Shown here: piece by piece, positions 55,580 to 64,000 of the stretch
Layout of the letters: every line of letters begins with the position of its first letter
Numbering within the stretch: the first letter of the stretch is position 1
From: Odontocerum albicorne
Taxonomy: Eukaryota > Arthropoda > Insecta > Trichoptera > Odontoceridae
Assembly: GCA_949825065.1 (NCBI GenBank)
Contig: OX463863.1
Location: 15,050,345 to 15,114,344 of the forward strand
DNA length: 64,000 nucleotides
Reading direction: 5' to 3'
Program-made: the position numbers and the translations under genes
Notes under the pieces: model-generated
Databases searched by the model: none
The model's input: the letters and a program-made list of their open reading frames with translations, nothing else
Told to the model about the DNA's origin: nothing

Positions 55580-55714
55580 TTGACAATGGTGTATACTCCT
55601 TCATATATGATATGATATAAGGCTATTATTCAATAAGATTTTTTCTATACTTTATCAAACAGCTATTATATAAGAATGTTATTCCACAATATATTGTATG
55701 TACATAGTTATAGG

Positions 55715-56071
55715 GTTTCACTTCAATTTGAATCCTTGCAAGACATGTTAAATAACTTCTAGAATGTCCTCTCACAGCTGTAAAGCTTTTATCCACCATA
55801 GATCCATTTATATCTCCTACTCAAATATAGTTTTTCAACTATATCTATAGAGCTTCAGTTCATTATGAATCCTTTCATGAGATGTAAAATAACTTTATAC
55901 TGAGAATATCTTCTCTCAATGTCTGCAGTTGTATGATTTTCTCCATGAATACTCTCATGGTAAATTAGAGAACTTTTGTCTGAGAACGTCTTATCACATT
56001 GTCCACAGCTTTAGGGTTTCTATTCACTATGAACTCTTTTCTGAGAATATCCTTCAATAATTTTGACAGCT
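55715..56071 (-). pseudogene. Decayed fingers after the gene D stop
   Basis: Minus-strand traces of fingers and linkers (agagaggacattctagaagt, gaagatattctcagtataa and similar) with stops in every frame. They continue the array of gene D beyond its present stop. Confidence 0.75.
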
Positions 56072-56802
56072 CTAGGGCTTGTCTTCAAAATGAAGACTTT
56101 CGTGACGTATTAAATGACCTTTGTATGAGAATGTTTTATCACATTGGCCACAACTGTAGAACTTATCTTTATAATGAATTCTTGAGTGACGTGTTAAGTG
56201 ATTTCTGTTCGTGAATGTTCTTCCACAAACTCCACAGGTGAAGGGCTTTTCACCTCTGTGAATTCTTTCGTGTGATATGAAATTAACTTTTTTTGAGAAT
56301 TTCTTCTCACAATATCCACAGCTGTAAGGCTTCTCTTCACTATGATTCCATTCGTGAGATTTTAAATTACCCTTTTCTGAGAATGTCATTCCGCATTGTT
56401 CACAGCTGAAGGGCTTCTCGCCACTATGAATCCTTACATGAGATTTTAAATGACCTTTTTCTTTGAATGTCTTCCCACATTGTCCACAGCTAAAGGGCTT
56501 CTCTCCACTATGAATCCTTTCATGGGATTTTAAATGACCTTTTTCTGAGAATAGCTTTCCACAATGATCACAGCTGTAAGGCTTTTCTCCACTATGAGTC
56601 CTTGAATGACGTATTAAGTGGCCTTTTTGTGCGAATGTCTTCCCACACTCTCCACAGCTGTAGGGTTTCTCTCCACTATGAATCCTTTCATGAGATATCA
56701 GATGACCTTTTTTTGAAAAAGTCTTCTCGCAACTTTTACAACAATAAGGCTTCTGTCCACTGCATATCCCTTTATTTAATTGGTCCTTTATATAACCTGA
56801 GC
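56072..56802 (-). CDS. Gene D exon 3: eight C2H2 zinc fingers
   Basis: A tttcag acceptor lies at 56804-56803. The frame opens SGYIKDQLNKGICSGQKP and holds eight fingers: CKSCEKTF, CGECGKTF, CDHCGKLF, CGQCGKTF, CEQCGMTF, CGYCEKKF, CGVCGRTF, CGQCDKTF. Linkers are mostly HSGEKP; later ones vary (HSEEKP, HRGEKP, HYKDKF, HFEDKP). Five fingers share a KGHL helix, which suggests recent duplication inside the array. The stop (TAG, 56074-56072) again replaces the linker Tyr codon. With exons 1 and 2 the protein is 386 aa, in frame. Probable nuclear DNA-binding regulator. Confidence 0.92.
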
Positions 56803-56926
56803 CTGAAACATTCAATTCAGAATTACACATATATATTTTTGAAACTTAATGCACCATAAAGCTAGGAGACAGAAAATCATAATTTTCTGCATTAAAGCTA
56901 TATCCAATGTTGTTTATAGTTAAGGC

Positions 56927-57065
56927 ATTAACGTTGTGGAGGTTTAAAGACATTGTAATTTATTTTTAACAAGACTTGTTTGCGCTCCCCTGAAGATGAG
57001 GTGAAACCCTTGAAACCGGTAGGGTTATACCGTCACAAAAAAGTGGAATAAACAGTGTTTGTTAA
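56927..57065. mobile_element. Penelope-like tail (intron 2 of gene D)
   Basis: Reversed part ttaaggcattaacgttgtgg, then forward ctgaagatgaggtgaaaccc to gtggaataaacagtgttt. Another inverted tail pair, shortened in the middle. Confidence 0.65.
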
Positions 57066-57229
57066 AAATAAATTACTATATCCCATCTTGCTTTATTTGA
57101 TTAATGTTACAATTAAATTTCTTTATATTTAATTGAAAATAATATTTTCATTATCTCATTCTAAAAGAGGCATAAACCTTGTCTTAGGTAATAAAAGAGA
57201 AAAAATTAATAGTATATAGTATGTACTAA

Positions 57230-57565
57230 TTTAAGCTTCTACATACACTTCTAACGGTAAAAATTCGGGTTGGGGATTGTGGGTGGAGGGAGGCAGGAAA
57301 CAACCTCAGCAAGCAGTGACGAGATCCTGGGAATATATGTATTTGCCAGATGTCCATCTCGATGCGCTGACTTAAATGTTTCTAGGGCCTTTAATCTGTC
57401 CAATTTATTTACGTTACTACTGACTTTACGTTCCGTTACTATTTGAGAATAAATTAGGGGATTTGTTAAGATGGATTTGTTTTCACGAAATCTCTTTTCA
57501 AATGATTTTCCTATCTTTCCTATATAGAAATTATCGCAGTCAGCACATAAAAATTTATACACACC
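57230..57565 (-). pseudogene. Penelope-like GIY-YIG endonuclease domain
   Basis: The minus strand is open for 103 codons: VYKFLCADCDNFYIGKIGKS, FEKRFRENKS, LKALETFKSAHRDGHLANTY and AEVVSCLPPPTIPNPNFYR. This is the GIY-YIG-type nuclease at the C-terminus of Penelope-like elements (the GxYxxxC...C...YIGxTxRxFxxRxxEH pattern, with CADC cysteines). The RT part is absent. It lies in intron 2 of gene D. Confidence 0.82.
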
Positions 57566-57624
57566 ACTGTTGCCAAGTTTTCAAGTTTTGTCTTTCTTGT
57601 TGACCCTTATCATAATCATAATTG

Positions 57625-57815
57625 ACGACCTCCGTGGCCTGGTGGTAAGACGCTTGTCTGCCGATCCGGAGGTTGCGAGTTCGATCCCCGCTGGAACCCA
57701 GATATTTAAAAAATATGGGGTTCCAGTCTGGTTTTCACTTAGGACCCTTTAAAAACACATATCTGGTTGGTTGGAAGAAATTGCCACATGGCAATAAAAT
57801 CGCCAGGATTAATTA
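57625..57815 (+). repeat. tRNA-derived SINE with a LINE-like tail
   Basis: The head gtggcctggtggtaagacgc (A box) and gaggttgcgagttcgatccc (B box) form a pol III promoter. After an unrelated middle, the tail tctggttggttggaagaaat then ggcaataaaatcgccagga matches the 3' UTR end of the LINE at 36540-36600 and, reversed, 17540-17600. The tRNA-like head does not fold as a full tRNA. Confidence 0.75.
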
Positions 57816-58243
57816 AAAAAAAAATATCATGGCATTGTAACACAGGTGTTACATTAATTAAGGGATTTAAAAAAAAAAAACAGAAACTCGAACGTAATTT
57901 CAAATATGGCAACACATTCAAATACTATACATGCACTATTGTGTGCAGTGGTATCATCTGGTGATAAATATTGACACAAACGAGATCGGGTCAACATGTC
58001 TGGACAGCGTGGGTGCGTTTTAAAAATTGGGGTAAGTAATCTAAATATCTTATTAGTGGTTAATAGAGAAACATGTAGAGAAAAAACTAAAGAACATGTA
58101 GAGAAAAAATATTCAAACCATTTTATTTGTTGATAATTCAGGTATGTAAATGTTGTTCTTGTTTTAGATTAAATAATCATTTTATAGTGTTTTTTGTGTT
58201 TTGTAAAAAATGATATTTTGGCAATGTAACGTGGGTGTTACTA
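57816..58243. other. No gene seen
   Basis: About 430 A+T-rich intronic bases; the tract agaaacatgtagagaaaaaa is repeated once near 58070-58110. Confidence 0.45.
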
Positions 58244-59530
58244 GGTTAGTCTAAAAGTTTTGAAAGCGGAAATGAAAATACATTTTTTTTGGGGGGAAAT
58301 CACTTTTATTGCTCAGTATAGTCTCCCATAAGATCAATACACTTGGTCCAACGATCTTCCAACTTTGTTGTCCCATCACGGAAGTGACTTTCTGGAAGGC
58401 CTGCAAAATACTCCTCTACGACGGCTATAACCTCTTCGTTTGATGAAAAATGCTTTCCACGAAGGAATTTTTTGAGGTGTGAGAACAGCCAGAAGTCAGA
58501 GGGAGCTAAATCTGGCGAATAGGGTGGATGCTGCAACAATTCGTACCCCAATTCATTGATTTTCGCGATGGTTTTTTGAGCTGTGTGAGCAGGTGCATTG
58601 TCTTGATGAAAAATAATTTTTTTCTTCTGCAAACCGGGTCTTTTTCACAATTTTTTTCATCCAACTGGTCCAAAAGGTCACAATAATAATCAGAGTTGAT
58701 TGTCTTACCAGTTTGGAGATAATCTATCAATAAAATTCCTTTTGCATCCCAAAAAACTGACGCTAACACCTTCTTGGCCGATTTCTGGACACGAACTCGC
58801 TTCGGAGCCAAAGTGCCTTGTTCACATCACTCTTTAGCCTCTTGTTTTGATTCAGGATCATGGTGGTAGACCCAAGTCTCATCCATAGTGATGAATCGAT
58901 GCAGAAAATCCTTTTTATCCTTTCGAAATTGCTCCAAATGTTGCTCAGAAAGTCGCATTCGAACGTGTTTTTGTTGCATTGTTAGCAAATGCGGCACCCA
59001 TTGTGCACACAGTTTTTTGAAACCCAAAACTTCAGCCAAAATATGCCATGTTGTTCCATGTGAGATGCCTATGGTGTCAGCTATCACATCCACAGTTGAT
59101 CGATGATGTTCCAAAACCATATCCTGTATTTTCGCTATGATTTCTGGTGTTGATGCACTTTTTGGACGTCCTGAGCGTGGATCGTCTTCAACGCTTGTAC
59201 GGCCACGCTTAAACTCCAAAACCCATCGGTGAACGGTTGGAAATGAAGGAGAAAACTCCTTTAATACTTTCACCATCTTTGCATGGATCTCAGTAGCCGA
59301 TAAACCTTCCAAAACAAAGAATTTAATCACTGCACGATATTCGGATTTTTCCATTGTTAAAAAATACACTGACACGTCAACTTCAAATGGCTTGTAAACA
59401 AAGAATGAATTGACAGATCGAAATGAAATTTTGAGTACATTCTTATGAAAGATGAAATATTAAAATGGCGTAGAAATTTTGGATTTTCTACTGCTCCATA
59501 GATGTCGCTTTCAAAACTTTTTGACTAACC
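58244..59530 (-). mobile_element. mariner element, near full length
   Basis: Ends ggttagtctaaaagttttga and complement, TA at 58242-58243 and 59531-59532, 1287 bases, a complete mariner size. It lies in intron 2 of gene D, same orientation as the gene. Confidence 0.94.
58306..59354 (-). pseudogene. mariner transposase, one stop and one frameshift
   Basis: MEKSEYRAVIKFFVLEGLS (59354) starts the helix-turn-helix part; WVLEFKRGRTSVEDDPRSG and WVPHLLTMQQKHVR follow. The catalytic triad is intact: TMDETWVYHH, HQDNAPAHT and LAPSDFWLF. One in-frame TGA lies at 58827-58829 (after KQEAKE) and one frameshift near 58640 (before KKIIFHQDN). It ends GDYTEQ. It is a close-to-functional but inactive gene. 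Confidence 0.93.
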
Positions 59531-60379
59531 TATTACATAAAAAAAAAAACTATAAGGAAAAGTTGTGATTTTTTCTCTCAATTTTCCTCCATAACTTACC
59601 ATATAACAATGAATCACCAAAGAAAAAGGTTAATATTTGGATAAATTGAACTTTGTCAAGATAAGGGTTAAATAAGAATTTCCGGAGATTGAAATTATTG
59701 TAAAAAGCTGGCTTTATGTGACTTGGAAATTGGAATAAAAGTGGAATAAACAGTGTTTGTTAAAACAAATGACAATGTCTTTAAACCTCCACAATGTTAA
59801 TGCCTTAACTATAAATAAAATACTCATTATCGATTATTTAACGCCTGTGATCTGATCTGTAGCATTCCTTTGTGTATTTTACGTAATGTTTAGTTTATCT
59901 CCTTTATTTAATGAGTCTCCTTAAGAGTAATGACTATTATTTATTATCAGAAAATTACTTGAATGTCATGTTTACTTGGTGGTGTAATCAAATATCAGTG
60001 GTTCTAAACAAAAGACGCGTTTAAACTTAGAAATTAAAAAACACGTGAAATTGTGCCGCGCACAGGATTTGTGGAATTTGATTTTTAACGCGGTGTACAG
60101 GTTGAGGTTCCTAAACCAAATTAAAAAAGATTATTTTCTTTTTGTGCGATGATGCTGACTATCCCTCGGGGCAAAGAAAAGGCCTCTGTCATGCATCTTA
60201 TGGAACAGCTTTTAGACTCGTATTCTGATCAACTGTTGAATGTTACGGAGTCAAGATATCCATCAACTGATAGCGCCACGCAGACCCTCAAGTTTTCCTT
60301 TAAGAATGAGCTGTACAACTTAGGATTAGAAATTCAATGAAAAAAGAATTCAAAATAAAAATTAAATATTCGTACTCAC
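59531..60379. other. Intron of gene D; a Penelope-like tail and one unassigned ORF
   Basis: 59735-59820 is a Penelope-like tail (gtggaataaacagtgtttgt and the reversed block to ttaatgccttaact). A + strand ORF at 60149-60340 (63 codons, MMLTIPRGKEKAS) has no recognised motif and overlaps the end of exon 2's flank on the other strand; it is probably chance or an element scrap. Confidence 0.5.
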
Positions 60380-60622
60380 TAGTAACATCAACGGTATCTG
60401 TGTTACTGACTCCTGCATATTCTATTTCTATCTCCGTTTTCTGTATGTTAATACCAAAATTAGAGAATACTGGCAGCGCAGGATCATCTTCTACACCATT
60501 TTCTCGTTTTATGAAAAAATCTGAATGGACCTTAAATTCGTGGTCATCGGATTGTTCCTGTGATGTCGTAACTGTGGTCACTGTTTTATTGAATGTTTTA
60601 GAAAATGAATTAGCCTGATCAG
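60380..60622 (-). CDS. Gene D exon 2: second acidic module
   Basis: A tttgcag acceptor (60624-60623) and a GTGAGT donor (60379-60378); 243 bases, phase 1 at both ends. It encodes DQANSFSKTFNKTVTTVTT, SQEQSDDHEFKVHSDFF and IKRENGVEDDPALPVFSNF, then IQKTEIEIEYAGVSNTD. IKRE is kept as a psi-K-x-E motif, but the second site (IKQEC-type) has become IEIEY, without Lys. Similar to exon 2 of genes B and C. Confidence 0.83.
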
Positions 60623-60844
60623 CTGCAAAAACACAATATTTCGAATATATTAAAAAAAATCAATAGATAACATATCTTATATATTTAATGGGTTCTAAAC
60701 CATAGAAACGTGATTTCTTTGGGTTTTACTCTCTGATTGATCTGCCTGGGCTGATAATAGGGACAATACAGCACGCTCAAAGGTATTTTTATATGGCATA
60801 GGTTTGAGCTAGTACGATCACTGTATGTAACATAGCTATTTTAA

Positions 60845-61590
60845 CACTTTTATTGCAAATACAATCAGGCGGGCTTAATGCCAGGCATCAATCTTTTCTA
60901 ACCAACCAGACAAAAGAAAATGAAGCAAGTTGCGTGGTCTCAAAAAACAATCAAATGACTATCCATCCCCACGGAATCCATGAACATATATGTGAGCATA
61001 CTCATAAACCCCACAAAGACGAACAATCCCCCGAACATTCCTTTGCATATAAAGTGAGATATCATCAATCAAAGGAAAAGGAAGGGACGGTGGTGGTGGA
61101 GAGGAAAGGAAAACATATCAGGAATGATAAAAAAAAACACGTTATATTACTGACTAGAAATTAAAAGTTTTTTCAGTCGCTTCTTAAAGCGTGTCAAGGA
61201 TGGAGCGAGTCTAACATTGTTTTGTAACTGGTTCTAGAGTCTCACTGCATGGACAGTAAAGGACGGCGTAAAAAAAGAAGAGCGGTGAACTGGGAAGGAA
61301 AATAAACAATCTCTGTTTGAGCGTAGCGCTAGTCCATAATCGGAACGACGCTGAAATTTTTCAGGTAGATAAGAGGGGACAGTTAAGGATATTATACAAT
61401 AGAGAAAGTATGTGAACGTTCACGTTCAACCAGTTCAGTATGAAGAGATATGATCGAACGTGCTCAGGTTAAAAAAAACTTTAGACAAACATTTTGAAGA
61501 TGCTGTAATTTGTCCAGCTGTTTCTCTGTAATATCCAAATAACAGACGTCCGCATAGTCTAAATCGAAAAGAGCAGAGATTATAATGTAA
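60845..61590 (-). mobile_element. LINE ORF2 C-terminus and 3' UTR (copy 3)
   Basis: Minus strand: DLDYADVCYLDITEKQLDKL QHLQNVCLK, then YLPEKFQRRSDYGLALRSN, PSFTVHAVRL, a stop, NQLQNNVRLAPSLTRFKKRL KKLLIS and the 3' UTR (61165-60845) that matches 36360-36600. Frameshifts near 61470. It lies in intron 1 of gene D. Confidence 0.85.
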
Positions 61591-62155
61591 GTAAAGGTGT
61601 TCTGGAACGTGTTCTAAACGGAAGTATATATTGTAAGTAAAGGTGTTCTGGAACGTGTTCTAAACGGAAGTATATATTGTAAGTAAAGGTGTTCTGGAAC
61701 GTGTTCTAAACGGAAGTATATATTGTAAGTAAAGGTGTTCTGGAACGTGTTCTAAACGGAAGTATATATTGTAAGTAAAGGTGTTCTGGAACGTGTTCTA
61801 AACGGAAGTATATATTGTAAGTAAAGGTGTTCTGGAACGTGTTCTAAACGGAAGTATATATTGTAAGTAAAGGTGTTCTGGAACATGTTCTAAACGGAAG
61901 TATATATTGTAAGTAAAGGTGTTCTGGAACGTGTTCTAAACGGAAGTATATATTGTAAGTAAAGGTGTTCTGGAATGTGTTCTAAACGGACGTATATATT
62001 GTAAGTAAAGGTGTTCTGGAACGTGTTCTAAACAGAAGTATATATTGTAAGTAAAGGTGTTCTGGAACGTGTTCTAAACGGAAGTATATATTGTAAGTAA
62101 AGGTGTTCTGGAACGTGTTCTAAACGGAAGTATACATTGTAAGTAAAGGTGTTCT
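61590..62155. repeat. 46-bp minisatellite, about 12 copies
   Basis: Unit ttgtaagtaaaggtgttctg, gaacgtgttctaaacggaag, tatata; changes are rare. It begins exactly where the LINE ORF2 copy ends (its minus-strand frame there reads FQNTFTYIIISALFDLDYAD), so the unit contains LINE coding sequence. Confidence 0.95.
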
Positions 62156-62331
62156 GAAATATAAGGCGGACTGAATGGCTTGAGAATTGGTAGTGAAGTT
62201 ATTGTCTGCAATAGCTCAGGGGCAAGAGCAACTTACTCCAAAGAAGAAGGTCAAGCAAGAGTTAAGTTCTCACCAGCAGAAATATCTTAAATTTCATTAT
62301 TTCTTAATGATTTTAACACACACGTTTTTTT

Positions 62332-62792
62332 TAAGGATACGAGTTGTGGAGCAGGCGACCTTGCTTATTGTCTATACAGTTTTGGGATATGAGTTGTGGA
62401 GCAGGCGACCTTGCTTATTGTCTATACAGTTTTGGGATATGAGATGTGGAGCAGGCGACCTTGCTTATTGTCTATACAGTTTTGGGATATGAGTTGTGGA
62501 GCAGGCGACCTTGCTTATTGTCTATACAGTTTTGGGATATGAGATGTGGAGCAGGCGACCTTGCTTATTGTCTATACAGTTTTGGGATATGAGTTGTGGA
62601 GCAGGCGACCTTGCTTATTGTCTATACAGTTTTAAGGATATGGGTTGTGGAGCAGGCGGCCTTGCTTATTGTCTATACAGTTTTGGGATATGAGTTGTGG
62701 AGCAGGCGACCTTGCTTATTGTCTATACAGTTTTAAGGATATGAATTGTGGAGCAGGCGACCTTGCTTATTGTCTATACAGTTTTGGGATCG
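62332..62792. repeat. 50-bp minisatellite, about 9 copies
   Basis: Unit ggatatgagttgtggagcag, gcgaccttgcttattgtcta, tacagttttg. Two units carry an aa insertion (ttttaaggat). The source sequence is not recognised, unlike the other arrays. Confidence 0.95.
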
Positions 62793-62875
62793 ATGTTTGG
62801 TTTATCCGTAGCAAACTGTTTCGCTATGGATTTATCCCCGTATGGTGTTCAGTGTTTCAAGTTAGATGTACTGTA

Positions 62876-63435
62876 CTAAAGAAAATGTAGCATGGTCCCG
62901 ATGACGTTTCACAAATTTGCCCCAATACAACCTTGTAACGACGTTCAGTAATTTTAATTATTTTATCAACTTTAATATAAGCCTCGATTCTAATAAATAG
63001 CAAGTTATTCATGTAAATACATTATATAAAACTAACAATAATGACATCTTGTTACAAATTAGCAAAAATATGTCAGTTTGTTAAAATCAAATAATATTTG
63101 GCGACGTTTGTCAAAAGTCACTACGTTAGTCTGCATTGGCTAGGGATGGGGTATACGATAATTGGACTTTCAATTTTTTTATACATAAAATTAAATGTTC
63201 GTAATTAGTATTAATTCATAGTGAATCTTGGCCTATTTAAAGATAGATACAAATCATACAATACATTAGAAAGTCAGTATAATGAAAATTAGGAATTAAG
63301 ACGTCAGTTTAGAGAAAAACAATTTTTCAATTTATGAAAAAACTATTTTATTTGTAAAAAAAAAAACGATTTTACCCCATCACTTTGAGACATGACATTT
63401 CAAACGTCACAGGGACCATGCTACATTTTTTTTAG
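62876..63435. mobile_element. MITE family 2, copy 4 (reverse)
   Basis: Ends ctaaagaaaatgtagcatgg and complement, TA borders; intron 1 of gene D. Confidence 0.87.
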
Positions 63436-63779
63436 TATAAGTGTCAGTATGCAGGATATGTGGGAAAGTGTCTGTGCAGGACTTTAATTGGCCCCACCCC
63501 GGCACCTGTCTTACGACTGAGGAATCGCAGTAAACTCATTCGGGATGGCCGGTACTTTGGCTTTCCGATGTGGTTTTTGTTCCCTCGGCATTAATCCATG
63601 TCTATGTTGATGTGTGGTTTTCTTTGATCTGCTTCCTGCGCCATCAAGTTGTAGGTTCATGTTCATTATTCTGACGCCCCTCATCACCTCTGCCATGCCT
63701 TGACACACATTCAACAACACTCATAAAACATTATTAAAAAAATTGTCATATTTAAACATTATTAATTCATTAAGCGTAC

Positions 63780-63984
63780 ATGGGTCTGTGGAATAATCAC
63801 CAACATTCCTGGAATATGCGCTGGTATCTCTTGTACATTCCTGTTTAATATCTGCCTCATGTATATTCATATCATACTCGGGGAATATTGCTACAGTATC
63901 CCCATCTTCTGCCTTTTCTTCTTTTACAATTACTTCCGCATTTAATTTATGGAACTGAGTATTCATCCTCTCTCTCTCTGTTAT
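63780..63984 (-). CDS. Gene D exon 1: acidic module
   Basis: The minus strand has atttacag before 63984 and a GT donor at 63779-63778. ATG at 63966 gives MNTQFHKLNAEVIVKEEKA, EDGDTVAIFPEYD and IHEADIKQECTRD. VKEE and IKQE psi-K-x-E sites are both present. 187 coding bases, phase 1. The donor context (cat/gtacg) is weaker than in the other copies. The leader would lie outside the window. Confidence 0.8.
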
Positions 63985-64000
63985 CTGTAAATATTCACAA

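Noticed and set aside
57625..57700. tRNA gene
   Set aside because: A and B boxes are present but there is no consistent cloverleaf or 3' acceptor stem, and a LINE-like tail follows; a SINE fits better.
60149..60340. 63-codon ORF MMLTIPRGKEK as a gene
   Set aside because: No motif, no splice context, and it sits in an intron of gene D; not supported.
62187..62890. Overlapping ORFs of 65-101 codons with WSRRPCLLSIQFWDM units
   Set aside because: They are readings of the 50-bp minisatellite in shifting frames, without a start context or motif.

Overview
The window looks like a transposon-rich, A+T-rich intergenic and gene-cluster region of an arthropod, most probably an insect. The reasons are spliced genes with GT/AG introns, C2H2 zinc-finger arrays with the HSGEKPY linker, and a load of mariner, PIF/Harbinger, hAT, TTAA-target, pogo/Tigger, Penelope-like, R1-like and other non-LTR elements. 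Nothing prokaryotic is seen. The species cannot be named from the sequence alone.

The host content is one paralogous zinc-finger family. Three copies have complete coding joins: gene B (+, exons 9284-9469, 9645-9902, 10422-10984; 330 aa, 6 fingers), gene C (+, exons 35112-35284, 38055-38309, 39811-40634; 409 aa, 9 fingers) and gene D (-, exons 63984-63780, 60622-60380, 56802-56072; 386 aa, 8 fingers). Each has two short acidic exons, both carrying a VKEE...IKQEC-type module, followed by one exon with all the fingers. Every junction is phase 1 and each coding total is a whole number of codons. A fourth copy (466-2785) is a decayed duplicate of gene B split by a mariner. Orphan or decayed first exons lie at 4228-4345 (-), 4930-5129 (-) and 13806-14006 (+), and a conserved non-coding leader is repeated at 5251-5352, 9062-9172, 13598-13716 and 27276-27335. 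The likely role, DNA binding with a SUMO-acceptor-rich N-terminus, is inferred.

The rest is mobile DNA. Left third (1-25 kb): mariners at 791-2021 and 18513-19785, a THAP pseudogene cut by a MITE (7083-7704), an LTR/integrase relic (11.3-12.3 kb), a PIF/Harbinger transposase relic plus a MADF-BESS ORF (15.2-17.4 kb), a hAT relic (20.9-21.3 kb) and nested MITEs. Middle (25-42 kb): LINE relics in both strands with large minisatellites, TTAA-flanked elements, a deleted mariner and gene C. Right third (42-64 kb): a pogo/Tigger-like element (42086-48559) containing a mariner and an R1-like retrotransposon, a mariner relic with a 128-bp array, Penelope-like copies (one holding a DNA transposon), gene D with a mariner and a LINE in its introns, and two further minisatellites.

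The most striking structural signal is that almost every minisatellite here is made from a piece of a transposon reading frame (RT YxDD box, RT C-terminus, transposase FLWxYLK motif, Harbinger C-terminus, mariner middle). Several have unit lengths divisible by three. All similarity calls were made by eye from translated motifs; no database search was run.
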